A DNA stretch of 34,597 nucleotides from Pseudomonadota bacterium (GTDB taxonomy: Bacteria; Pseudomonadota; Gammaproteobacteria; Acidiferrobacterales; Acidiferrobacteraceae). The DNA is taken from assembly GCA_021794275.1 (NCBI GenBank), contig JAJYRD010000011.1, forward strand, positions 1 to 34,597. The letters are read 5' to 3'. Both the position numbers and the translations under genes were made by a program. Below the pieces are notes generated by a model, which saw nothing but the letters and a program-made list of their open reading frames with translations, did not search any database and was not told the origin of the DNA. Each line of letters starts with the position of its first letter. Position 1 is the first letter of the stretch. This document shows positions 9,305 through 17,200 of this stretch, piece by piece.

Positions 9305-9564
9305 CTCACTGCTCCTCGATCAGGCTAGACGGCCTAGGCAGATCATGCCCTACCGCCCGCCCCACCCATGATTAAACATGCCTTTAGTCGCGCCATCCAA
9401 TCTTTCGGTCTATTGGCAACAAAAATCCCCTTGGCGGTCCAATCTCCCACCAAAGGGCCGCGATCTGCCGTCACCTGGGTCGGGCGCAACGAACCCAACC
9501 GCAGTCAAGAGCCGCGTATTTTCCCTCACCTGCCCCTGTTCGGCAATAGCCGCGGCAAGCGGCC
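9305..9564 (-). promoter_or_regulatory. upstream region of the cbb operon
   Basis: This gap between prk and the monophosphatase gene holds the probable operon promoter. On the minus strand a possible -10 TTTAAT lies 18 bases past a weak -35 TTGGAT. Two dyads lie in the same stretch: CCAAT/ATTGG at 9397-9416 (10-base spacer) and an imperfect CCCTTGG/CCAAAGGG at 9428-9457. Such dyads would suit a LysR-type regulator such as CbbR, but no regulator gene is in view and I cannot show a canonical CbbR box. A 95-codon frame on the plus strand here has no start signal and is not called. Confidence 0.35.
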
Positions 9565-10383
9565 TCAGGCGTTGTGGCTGATCCAAGCCCGCCAGGCCTC
9601 ATACAAATCGGCGGACCGCGCAGCCACTGCGGAGGCGGGCTTCAGCTCACCATAAGGCAGGGAATCACCTTCGAGAGTGGTCGCAGCCCCGCCCACCTCC
9701 CTCAAAATCAGGCTGCCGGCTGCGTAATCCCACAATTTCTGGCCTCCATGCAGATAAAGATGGGCGCGCCCGGCCGCGAGCCAGCACCAGTCAAGGGCGC
9801 ATGAGCCGCAATTGCGCTGCGACCCGTAGGGCGGGTCCACACCGAGCCGCCCCGCGAGCCTTGGCTTTAATCGCTTGAAATCCACGAACGCGAGACAACG
9901 GCGCAATGCGGGCGGCCGCCCAGGCTCAGGCAAGCGTTCTGCGTTCAACCAAGCGCCCTGGCCGCGCAGCGCCTTGAAGCACTCCGCGCGCACCGGATCG
10001 TAGACCAGACCGAGGACCGCCTCACCCCCCTGCAAAAGCGCCAAGGACACAGCGAAAAAGGGCAGCCCATTGACGAAATTCGTGGTCCCGTCGAGCGGGT
10101 CGAGACACCAGACACCGTGCGACGCCTGAAGTGCGGTGTACTGCTCGGCCTCCGACATCTCCTCGCCCACCATGCCGAATTTCGGCCAGCGCATGCGGAG
10201 CTCTTCGGTGAGCCACGCCTGAACCGCGGTATCTGCAGCGGTCACGAGGCTCCCGTCTTCCTTGAGTTGCGACCCACTTGCGCCGAAACGCGGCATGATT
10301 TCACGATGGGCGACGGTGCGGACGAGATCTTCCAGGACCTCGAGACCGGCATAGCTGCAAGGATCGAGGTCCTGGTCGCTCAT
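9565..10383 (-). CDS. inositol monophosphatase family phosphatase
   Basis: A 272-residue member of the Mg-dependent, Li-sensitive phosphatase superfamily (IMPase/CysQ/SuhB). The metal-binding Glu motif GEEM (73-76), the signature DPLDGTTNF starting at Asp95, and the late WDYAAGSLILREVGG motif are all present. Substrates in this family include inositol phosphates, 3'-phosphoadenosine-5'-phosphate and, for some members, fructose-1,6-bisphosphate; the sequence does not tell which. The frame extends 49 codons further upstream into the preceding gene, but that part is Arg/Ser-rich and looks like out-of-frame translation. I chose the ATG at 10383, 8 bases past the upstream stop, with GGAGG before it; the adjacent TTG at 10386 is nearly as good. 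It probably forms a two-gene unit with the thioredoxin-fold gene. Confidence 0.88.
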   Translation of the reverse strand: MSDQDLDPCSYAGLEVLEDLVRTVAHREIMPRFGASGSQLKEDGSLVTAADTAVQAWLTEELRMRWPKFGMVGEEMSEAEQYTALQASHGVWCLDPLDGTTNFVNGLPFFAVSLALLQGGEAVLGLVYDPVRAECFKALRGQGAWLNAERLPEPGRPPALRRCLAFVDFKRLKPRLAGRLGVDPPYGSQRNCGSCALDWCWLAAGRAHLYLHGGQKLWDYAAGSLILREVGGAATTLEGDSLPYGELKPASAVAARSADLYEAWRAWISHNA

Positions 10384-10390
10384 CAAACTG

Positions 10391-10945
10391 TCAAGCCTCC
10401 TTCCACTTGATCGAGCAGCCGATACTGGGGATCTGATCGCGCGGACCTGCGCCGGTACGCGCGATCTGGACCATGGCCTCGAACAGATCACGCCTGGCAT
10501 CCGGCGCAGGCTCCTTGCGACTTGCATCAAGCCGGCCGCGATACTGAAGGGTTAGATCGGCCCCGTAGCCAAAGAAATCGGGCGTACACACGGCCCCGAA
10601 GCGGCGCGCCACCTCCTGCGTCTCGTCGTACAGGTACGGGAACGGGAAACGATATTCCTGCACCACGCGCTGCATATTGGCGAACGAATCCTCCGGATAG
10701 TCCTTTGGGTCGTTCGACATGATGGCGCAGCTGCCGATCCCTTCCGCGCGCAAGGCCGCGACATCGCGGATAAGGCGGTCACGGATGGCCTTTACGTACG
10801 GACAGTGATTACAGATGAACATGACGAGCAGTCCACGCTCACCACGCACGTCGGTCAGTGTCAGGACCCGGCCGTCTGTGGCGGGGAGCGCAAATTCGGG
10901 GGCGGGGCGCCCGAAATCGCAAACCGGAGTTTCTGTGCTGACCAT
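10391..10945 (-). CDS. AhpC/TSA-type thioredoxin-fold protein
   Basis: A 184-residue cytoplasmic protein of the peroxiredoxin-like branch of the thioredoxin superfamily. A strand LLVMFICNHCPYVKAI carries a CxxC pair (Cys45, Cys48), followed by a segment of the type SNDPKDYPEDSFANM and a conserved VCTPDFFGY, where the cis-Pro region lies. This pattern matches conserved thioredoxin-family proteins that follow the AhpC/TSA fold. It likely has thiol-disulfide or peroxide-related activity, but no substrate can be assigned. There is no signal peptide. Start ATG at 10945 has a modest GAGG site. The gene is divergent from the PhnD-like gene, with a 114-base shared upstream region, and is followed within 8 bases by the monophosphatase gene. 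Confidence 0.88.
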   Translation of the reverse strand: MVSTETPVCDFGRPAPEFALPATDGRVLTLTDVRGERGLLVMFICNHCPYVKAIRDRLIRDVAALRAEGIGSCAIMSNDPKDYPEDSFANMQRVVQEYRFPFPYLYDETQEVARRFGAVCTPDFFGYGADLTLQYRGRLDASRKEPAPDARRDLFEAMVQIARTGAGPRDQIPSIGCSIKWKEA

Positions 10946-10960
10946 ACCGCCTCATGCATC

Positions 10961-10993
10961 TGGCACACCATGGGGCGAGCATTATGGCACACC
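10961..10993. repeat. direct repeat TGGCACACC in divergent promoter region
   Basis: TGGCACACC occurs at 10961-10969 and again at 10985-10993, 24 bases apart, about two helical turns, in the short region between the divergent thioredoxin-fold and PhnD-like genes. It could bind a regulator; this is inference from position and spacing only. Confidence 0.4.
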
Positions 10994-11009
10994 TTGATCG
11001 GCCGCTGTC

Positions 11010-11015
11010 TATACT
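11010..11015 (+). promoter_or_regulatory. candidate -10 element for the PhnD-like gene
   Basis: TATACT matches five of six bases of the sigma-70 -10 consensus and lies about 45 bases before the start codon. No good -35 is present at 16-18 bases; the second TGGCAC repeat lies 19 bases upstream, so an activator-dependent promoter is possible. Confidence 0.3.
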
Positions 11016-11059
11016 TGAGACGAGACATAGGTCGCAGGGCGCGAGCACGGAGGGAGTAT

Positions 11060-11857
11060 ATGATAACGCGAGGGCGTATTGCCCTTCTATCGGCGGTATG
11101 GGCATTGTCCGTGGCCTCAAGCCTCCAGGCAGCGCCGCTTTCGCTCGCCATTCAGCCGGTATTGGGGCAGCAAGCGACGCATAAGGCCTTCGCGCCGCTC
11201 GCGCGCTACCTGGGAGAACTCCTCCGGCAGCCGTGCCATATCGTCACAAGCCCCAACTTCCTCGTCTATTGGCAGGACATGGGTCGGCGGCCCGGACCCA
11301 CCTTTGTGCTGGACGCGGCGCACTTCACCGATTATCGGCTCACGCATCTGGGATACCACCTGCTCGTCAAGGAGCCGGGGACGGTCTCTTATTCCCTTGT
11401 GGTGCGCGGCTCGGAGATGGTGCTTGAACCCTCCGCGCTCGCGGGTCTGCCCGTGGCCTCGCTCGGCATACCGAGCATGGGGGCGGCGCTTTTGAACCAC
11501 ATATTTCCGCACCCGACCCGGCGCCCCATCATCGTGGCCGCCCGCGATGCAGCGGCGGAGTTTCGCCTGCTCGCAGCGCGCAAAGTCTCCGCCGCGATGA
11601 TCCCCACCCCGCTCGTCGCCCAGGCCATGGCACACGGGGCAAATCTCTCGGTCGTCGTCACGACACCCTCCATCCCCAACATCGCCCTGTCCGTGGGCCC
11701 CGGCTGGTCTCAGGCCCAGAGGGCCCGCCTCAGGCGCGCGCTTGTCAGCGCCCCGGCGGCGCTCTTCAAGGCCATCGGCCTGCGGCGCTTCATGGTGGCC
11801 AAACCTGCCGAATACCGCGGTCAGGATCGGATTCTGAAGACCTATTGGGGCTATTGA
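11060..11857 (+). CDS. PhnD-like periplasmic substrate-binding protein
   Basis: A 265-residue exported protein. The first 24 residues form a classic signal peptide: basic MITRGR, a hydrophobic core, then an SLQA-like cleavage site. The mature part follows the phosphate/phosphite/phosphonate ABC-transporter binding-protein pattern (PhnD family): an early FAPLARYLGELL segment, a strand-turn FVLDAAHFTDYRL, and a middle domain with ASLGIPSMGAALLN. It would bind a small anionic ligand in the periplasm, but no permease or ATPase gene is adjacent, so it may serve a distant transporter or act as a sensor input. The ATG at 11060 follows AGGGAG; the same frame is open far upstream, but that part overlaps the divergent gene and is not coding. 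The gene stands alone before bioA. Confidence 0.78.
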   Translation: MITRGRIALLSAVWALSVASSLQAAPLSLAIQPVLGQQATHKAFAPLARYLGELLRQPCHIVTSPNFLVYWQDMGRRPGPTFVLDAAHFTDYRLTHLGYHLLVKEPGTVSYSLVVRGSEMVLEPSALAGLPVASLGIPSMGAALLNHIFPHPTRRPIIVAARDAAAEFRLLAARKVSAAMIPTPLVAQAMAHGANLSVVVTTPSIPNIALSVGPGWSQAQRARLRRALVSAPAALFKAIGLRRFMVAKPAEYRGQDRILKTYWGY

Positions 11858-11902
11858 GGGCGCTGAGGAGCAAAACCCTTCGCGCAGCCGGCGCATGGCG
11901 GT

Positions 11903-11931
11903 TTGGTGGAGGATGGTGGGCGCGCTATGAT
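11903..11931 (+). promoter_or_regulatory. candidate sigma-70 promoter for bioA
   Basis: TTGGTG (11903-11908) and TATGAT (11926-11931) are 17 bases apart; the -10 matches five of six consensus bases, the -35 only three. This would give a leader of roughly 105 bases to the bioA start. It lies in the 187-base gap after the PhnD-like gene. Confidence 0.4.
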
Positions 11932-12044
11932 AAGTGGCTGCCTTCGCGGGCGGCCCCATCGCGCCCGGACCCGGGCCCGCGAGGGAACGGGGGCCAAGCC
12001 CGCGCCCAATTTATCTATGTACCCACCTCGGACCGATTGTCACC

Positions 12045-13400
12045 ATGCCCAACAGCCCCTTAGTCGAGCGCGATCTGAAAGTCCTCTGGCATCCGTGCAC
12101 GCAGATGCACGACCATCTCACCATTCCCCTGATCCCCATCCGCCGCGCGCACGGCGTCTGGCTCGAAGACTTCGAGGGGCGGCGTTATCTCGACGCGATC
12201 AGTTCCTGGTGGGTGAATCTTTTCGGCCATGCGCACCCAGCCATCAACGAGGCCGTCCGGCGCCAACTGAGCGAATTCGAGCATGTCCTGCTCGCGGGCT
12301 TTACGCATGAGCCCGCCATCGCGCTCTCCGAAAAGCTGGTCGCGCTTGCGCCTACAGGGCTCAGCCGATGCTTCTTTGGGGACAACGGTTCGTCAGCAGT
12401 GGAGATCGCCCTCAAGATGAGCCTCCATTATTGGCGCAACGTAGGCCAGCCGCAGCGGACCGAGTTTGTGACCGTCGCACACTCCTACCATGGCGAAACA
12501 GTCGGGGCGCTGTCGGTGAGTGATGTCGGGCTCTACAAGGCCGCCTACGAGCCGCTGCTCTTCAAGGCCCATGTCGCTCCGTCGCCGGACTGCAGGCAAA
12601 ACGCGATCGGCATGGATTGCCGCCGGCACGCTGAGCGCGCCCTAGCGGGCATGAAGGACATTCTGGCGCAACACGGTAAGACCGTATGCGCCGTCATCGT
12701 GGAGCCCCTCGTGCAATGCGCCGGTGGCATGCGCATGCACGATCCGGCGTATATCAAGGGCCTGCGGGCGCTCTGCGACGAGTTCGGCGTACACCTCATA
12801 GCCGACGAGATAGCGGTCGGCTTTGGGCGCACGGGGACGCTGTTCGCCTGCGAACAGGCGGCCATCCGCCCCGATTTTCTCTTGCTGGGGAAGGGCCTCA
12901 CAGGCGGCTACTTACCCCTTTCGGTTTGCCTTACGACAGAGACGATCTATGAGGCATTTTTCGCCGACTATGGCGCGGGCAAGGCCTTCTTGCATTCGCA
13001 TAGTTATACGGGCAATGCCTTGGCGTGCGCGGCCGCCCTCGCCACTCTCGAGATCTTTGCGCAAGGCGACTGGCTCGCCTCGAACCGGGCACTCGCCGCC
13101 ATCATGGGAGAGGCCTTAGGCGCCTTGCGCGACCACCCGCATGTCGCCTCGATCCGACAGACCGGCATGATCGCGGCCCTGGACCTCGTGGCCGACAAGA
13201 CGACCGGCCAAGCCTATCCCGCGAGCGAGCGCCGGGGGCTTGCCGCCTACCGTTACGGACTGGATAACGAAGCCCTCTTGCGGCCGCTCGGCGACACCCT
13301 CTACCTCATGCCGCCCTATGTGATACAAGAAGATGAGATACGCAAGGTCGTGGCCGTATTGGCGGCAGCGATCGATCAAGCCACGGCGGTCGCGTCGTAA
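12045..13400 (+). CDS. bioA: adenosylmethionine-8-amino-7-oxononanoate aminotransferase
   Basis: A 451-residue PLP enzyme that uses S-adenosylmethionine as amino donor to make 7,8-diaminopelargonate, the third-last step of biotin synthesis. Features: the SSWWVN substrate-binding segment (53-58), GDNGSSAVE (112-120) for PLP phosphate, AHSYHGET, the Asp254 in ADEI that pairs with the pyridine nitrogen, and Lys283 in LGKGLTGG as the PLP Schiff-base lysine. Length matches bacterial BioA. I chose the ATG at 12045, giving the typical early DLKVLWHPCTQM, although its ribosome-binding site is weak; the longer frame upstream would add 37 Pro/Gly-rich residues unlike the family. No other bio genes are nearby. 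Its 3' end overlaps the end of the convergent CheW-like gene by 25 bases. Confidence 0.94.
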   Translation: MPNSPLVERDLKVLWHPCTQMHDHLTIPLIPIRRAHGVWLEDFEGRRYLDAISSWWVNLFGHAHPAINEAVRRQLSEFEHVLLAGFTHEPAIALSEKLVALAPTGLSRCFFGDNGSSAVEIALKMSLHYWRNVGQPQRTEFVTVAHSYHGETVGALSVSDVGLYKAAYEPLLFKAHVAPSPDCRQNAIGMDCRRHAERALAGMKDILAQHGKTVCAVIVEPLVQCAGGMRMHDPAYIKGLRALCDEFGVHLIADEIAVGFGRTGTLFACEQAAIRPDFLLLGKGLTGGYLPLSVCLTTETIYEAFFADYGAGKAFLHSHSYTGNALACAAALATLEIFAQGDWLASNRALAAIMGEALGALRDHPHVASIRQTGMIAALDLVADKTTGQAYPASERRGLAAYRYGLDNEALLRPLGDTLYLMPPYVIQEDEIRKVVAVLAAAIDQATAVAS

Positions 13401-13837
13401 AAGAGCTCCTTCAGGCTCGCTATATCCGGAATACCGGCACGCTTTCCGTCGATGTCGAGCGACACCGCAAGATGGGGGTGCACTGCATCTTCGTCGGTCA
13501 GCAGGACTGACGGGGTCTCGATGGTCCGCGACTGCGGCTCGCCGTTCGTGAGCACCGCAAAGAACTCGGTTGGCGAGCGGCCAGGCAGCGGATAGAACAC
13601 CACCGCGCGCGATTTGGGCCCCACAGTCGCAGACGGCCCCCAAAAGCGGCCCAGATCACAGAGCGCGAGCGGCCGCGAGCGCCAGGCCATGGCGCCGAGG
13701 ACCCAGGGCGGGCTCAAAGGCACCGGCGCGAGCGTGTCGACGACCACGATCTCGGCCACGAGCGCGCTTGGGACCAAGAGATAGCGATCAGAGACAGGCA
13801 ATAACAAGGCATGAATACGATCATTCGCCAAGGCCAC
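13376..13837 (-). CDS. CheW-like protein of the Pil-Chp cluster
   Basis: A 153-residue single CheW-like domain, the SH3-like adaptor that links chemoreceptors to the CheA-type kinase. Pattern: an early LLLPVSDRYLLVPSALVAEIVV segment (strand and receptor-contact face), then PLSPPWVLGAMAWRSRPLALCDLG, which matches the CheW core of the type PxxxxGxxxxRG-xPxxDL with the usual Gly and Arg, and a C-terminal strand set. The GTG at 13837 has GGGAGG at good spacing; a GTG two codons earlier overlaps that site. It overlaps the preceding CheW-like gene by 17 bases and is the last gene of the cluster. It may correspond to ChpC of Pseudomonas, but I cannot decide which of the two CheW-like genes is the ChpC equivalent. 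Confidence 0.8.
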   Translation of the reverse strand: MALANDRIHALLLPVSDRYLLVPSALVAEIVVVDTLAPVPLSPPWVLGAMAWRSRPLALCDLGRFWGPSATVGPKSRAVVFYPLPGRSPTEFFAVLTNGEPQSRTIETPSVLLTDEDAVHPHLAVSLDIDGKRAGIPDIASLKELFYDATAVA

Positions 13838-14276
13838 TGTCACCTCCCAACGAGCGTAGATAGGTGGCGAGGCCCTCGGGCGAGATGACCAGGATCGGCG
13901 CGCCTCCGCCTACAGCCGCCGCCGGGAACAGGTGCCGCCCGGGAACGGGCGCGGGCCCGAGAGGCGTGAAAGGTTCGATACGCATGCTGCCGACCGGCAA
14001 GAGCTTGAGATCGTCGACCAAAACACCCACCGGCTGGGAGGCCCCGTTATTTAGGAACACGGCCCGCGTCCAGGGAGCATCGGGGCGTGGCGACCAATCT
14101 GGTCCCAGGGCATAGGCGAGCCAGGACTCTCCTTGAACTGTGCGCAGGGCAGCAGCCCGGCCTCTCTGCTCCAGCTGCATGTTCTCCCGCGGCTCGACCG
14201 AAATATCCGAGCCATTGGGCATGAGAAAGACCTGCCCCGCGAAGCGCAATTCCAGGTAATGTCGTAGATCCGTCAT
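13821..14276 (-). CDS. divergent CheW-like protein
   Basis: A 151-residue protein with a CheW-like outline but weak motifs: it starts LELRFAGQVFLMPNGSDISV, has a central VFLNNGASQPVGVLVDDLKLL segment (the strand and VDxV-like loop typical of CheW), and a C-terminal stretch of the type VISPEGLATYL that resembles the end of CheW domains. The usual G-x-x-N/R-x-RG segment is poorly kept. It starts at the ATG that overlaps the chpA stop by 4 bases (ATGA), so its translation is coupled to chpA, and it overlaps the next CheW-like gene. Its place strongly suggests a role in the Chp array, perhaps with a changed binding face. Function is inferred from context and fold, not from conserved residues. Confidence 0.65.
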   Translation of the reverse strand: MTDLRHYLELRFAGQVFLMPNGSDISVEPRENMQLEQRGRAAALRTVQGESWLAYALGPDWSPRPDAPWTRAVFLNNGASQPVGVLVDDLKLLPVGSMRIEPFTPLGPAPVPGRHLFPAAAVGGGAPILVISPEGLATYLRSLGGDSGLGE

Positions 14277-17200
14277 ACATGGCCTCGCCGCAACAAGACC
14301 TCGATCTCCTTGCGCAAATCTTCCTCTTGGTACGGTTTTCCGAGATAGACATCAACCCCGAGCGCCATAGCGCGATCGCGATGCTTATGGCCCGACCGCG
14401 ACGTGATCATAATGATGGGGATGTGGCGCAGACGGACATCGTCGCGTATGCGCGCGGTCAGCTCGTAGCCGTCCATGCGCGGCATCTCGATATCGACCAG
14501 CATCACGTCCGGAACCCTTTCGCGAAGCTGCTCCAGGGCTTCCACTCCATCTTTGGCGGTAGCTGCGTCGAATCCTTGCTTTTGCAGGAAGCGACTCGTC
14601 ACCTTGCGCACGGTCAGGGAATCGTCGACCACCAGAACGTAGGGCCGGGCCGCCACGGGCGCCTCCACCGGCGCCTGCGCGACACGCAAACCCTCGTCCT
14701 CACTCCATAACGCCGGGATGTCGAGGATAAGCAGGACTCGCCCATCACCGAGGATCGTGGCCCCAAAGAGCCCGCGTATCTCGGTCAACTGGGGCCCCAG
14801 GGATTTGACCACCACCTCACGGGTACCCGAGAGGCTGTCCACGGCGACCGCCACCTCACGGGCGTCCAAGCGCACGAGGAGGACAGGCAACTTGCGCGCC
14901 AAGGCGACCGTGCGGGGAACGCCGAGGCGCACCCCGAGATCCATGAACGGATAATCCTTCCCTCCGTAGCGCAAGGTCGGGCGGCTGGCCTGCAAGGCCT
15001 CTGTCACCGCCCCCGCCGGCGCCTCGACGATATTGACTATGGCCGCGAGCGGGACCGCAAACATCTGGTCGCCACAACCGACCACGAGAGCCTGCGCAAT
15101 CGACAAAGTGAGCGGCAACCGTATCACGAAGGACGTCCCGCGCCCGGCGTGGGTATCGACGCTGATGGAGCCACCCAGCTTCTTTACCTCGCTGTGCACG
15201 ACATCCATCCCCACGCCCCGACCCGAAAGATGCGTTATCTTTGTGGCGGTCGAGAAGCCCGGGAGCAGAATGAACTGCATGACCTGCTCGTCGCTCACGA
15301 GCGCTGCCGTGGGCACAAGCCTGCGCTCGATGGCCTTGGCGCGTATACGATCGATATTGAGTCCCGCACCATCGTCAGACACGCGGATCACGATCTCGCC
15401 GCTCTCCTGCGTCGCCTGGATGGTGATCGCACCAACCGCGCGCTTTCCGATCCGCTCCCTCTCAGCGAGCGGCTCGATACCGTGATCTATGGCATTGCGG
15501 ATCATGTGCTCAAAGGGTCCGATCATCCTTTCCAGCAGATGGCGGTCGAGCTCCACGTCAGTGCCGGTCAAGACCAGCTCGACGCGCTTATTCAGCTCCC
15601 GCGAGGTCTGCCGGACGATCTGACGCAACCTGTGGGCCTGGGTCGCAAAGCTCACCATACGGGTGCGCATGAGCCCTTCCTGAAGCTCCGTATTGACGCG
15701 CGCCTGTTGTTGGAGCACCGCCTCAGCTTGGCTTGCCACCGTATCGAGAGTGCCGTGAAGCGTGATCAAGTCGTGCAAGTTCTCGGTAAGGCCACGCGAC
15801 AGCTGCTGAAGCCTTGAATAGCGATCAAACTCCAAGGGGTCGAAGTCCTGGGCGACGTTGCCTTCGTCGATCCGCGCACGCGACACGATCTGCGACTCGG
15901 CCTGGATCTCGAGCTCCCGAACCTGCTCCCGGAAACGCTTTACGTTACCGTTCAGTTCTGCCAGATGCTCCTTGAGGCTGAAGACCTGCTGCTCCATGCG
16001 CGAGCGTGCGATACTGACCTCCCCCGCATAGGCCACCAGCCGATCCAGGAGGGCGGTCCGCACGCGCACCTGACTTGCCGTCTCGGCCTTGAAAAGGTCC
16101 TCGGCCGGATCGTTGACCGGCGATACGTCGGCGCTTGCCGCAGTCGGCGCAAAGACCGGTTCGGGGATCGCTTCTGAGGTCCGCTCCTGCGTCGGTTCTG
16201 TGGTCTCCGATACTATCGCCACCCCTTGGAGTTGCGCGAGCAAGGTCTGCTCGCGAGATCCATCCACGGTCTCGCGGCCGGATATGAAGGTCTTGTAAAG
16301 CTCTCCCAGGTGCTCCGCGACGGAATCCAGTAAAGCAAACAGGGCATCGTTGCACGGATGGCCGCCCTCTTCCACCCGCCGCAACAGATCCTCGGTCGCG
16401 TGTGCAAGATCACCCATGCGCGACGCCCCACACATCCGCGCGCCGCCCTTCAGTGTGTGCAAGACGCGCTTCAGAGAATCGAGTTGATCGGACCTGTCCC
16501 GGTGGGCGCGCCATTGTGCAAGCGCCGCCTCGAAGCCATCCAGAAGATCGCGCGCCTCGTCACGAAAGATCTCGCGCAGCTCCGGATCAGCCACCTCATC
16601 AGCGGGGGCGTCCACGTGCGCCGAGACGACGATCTCCTCGCGCCCATCGGATATCGAGCGGTCGGCGCCGGGAGCCGGCACCCAAACCTCCGCCAGACCG
16701 GCAGGCTCACCTGCTTCTGGCGCGACCTCACGGGACCCTTCGGCCAAGGCCAGATTCTTCTGCCACCAAGTGAGCCCCGAAACGGGCATGTCCTCACGGG
16801 CGAGCTCGGCCAAGTGGATGCCGAGCTCCACAAATGGGGCAGCCGGGTCCGCGCTACGGTCGAGCGCCACGAGCAGACCTTCGGTCGCGGTCGCAAGGCT
16901 CGCAAGTAAATCCACGCCCTCGGCCCCCAGGGGCTTTTGCTCGATCTCGCGCGCCTGGAGGTAACGTTCGATACCAGCGCAGGATTCGGCCATGGCCAGG
17001 AGCGCTACCGAGCGCGCACTGCCCTGCATCGTATGGGCCGCCCGCAACAGATGCGCCGACACCGGGCGCTCAGAACCTTCCGATATGGCGGCGCCCAAAA
17101 CGCGCAGATGGTCACGCGTCTCCGCGACAAAGATATCGCGCAGCAGGGGGTCTGCCAGAACCGGGGGGACTCCTCCCGATGGGCTCGGAGGCGCCTCGGC

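Noticed and set aside
9368..9655. 95-codon plus-strand frame in the prk upstream region
   Set aside because: No ribosome-binding site, no recognisable motif, and it enters the end of the phosphatase gene antisense.
10805..11059. N-terminal extension of the PhnD-like gene
   Set aside because: It would overlap the divergent thioredoxin-fold gene and hide the clear signal peptide that starts at 11060.
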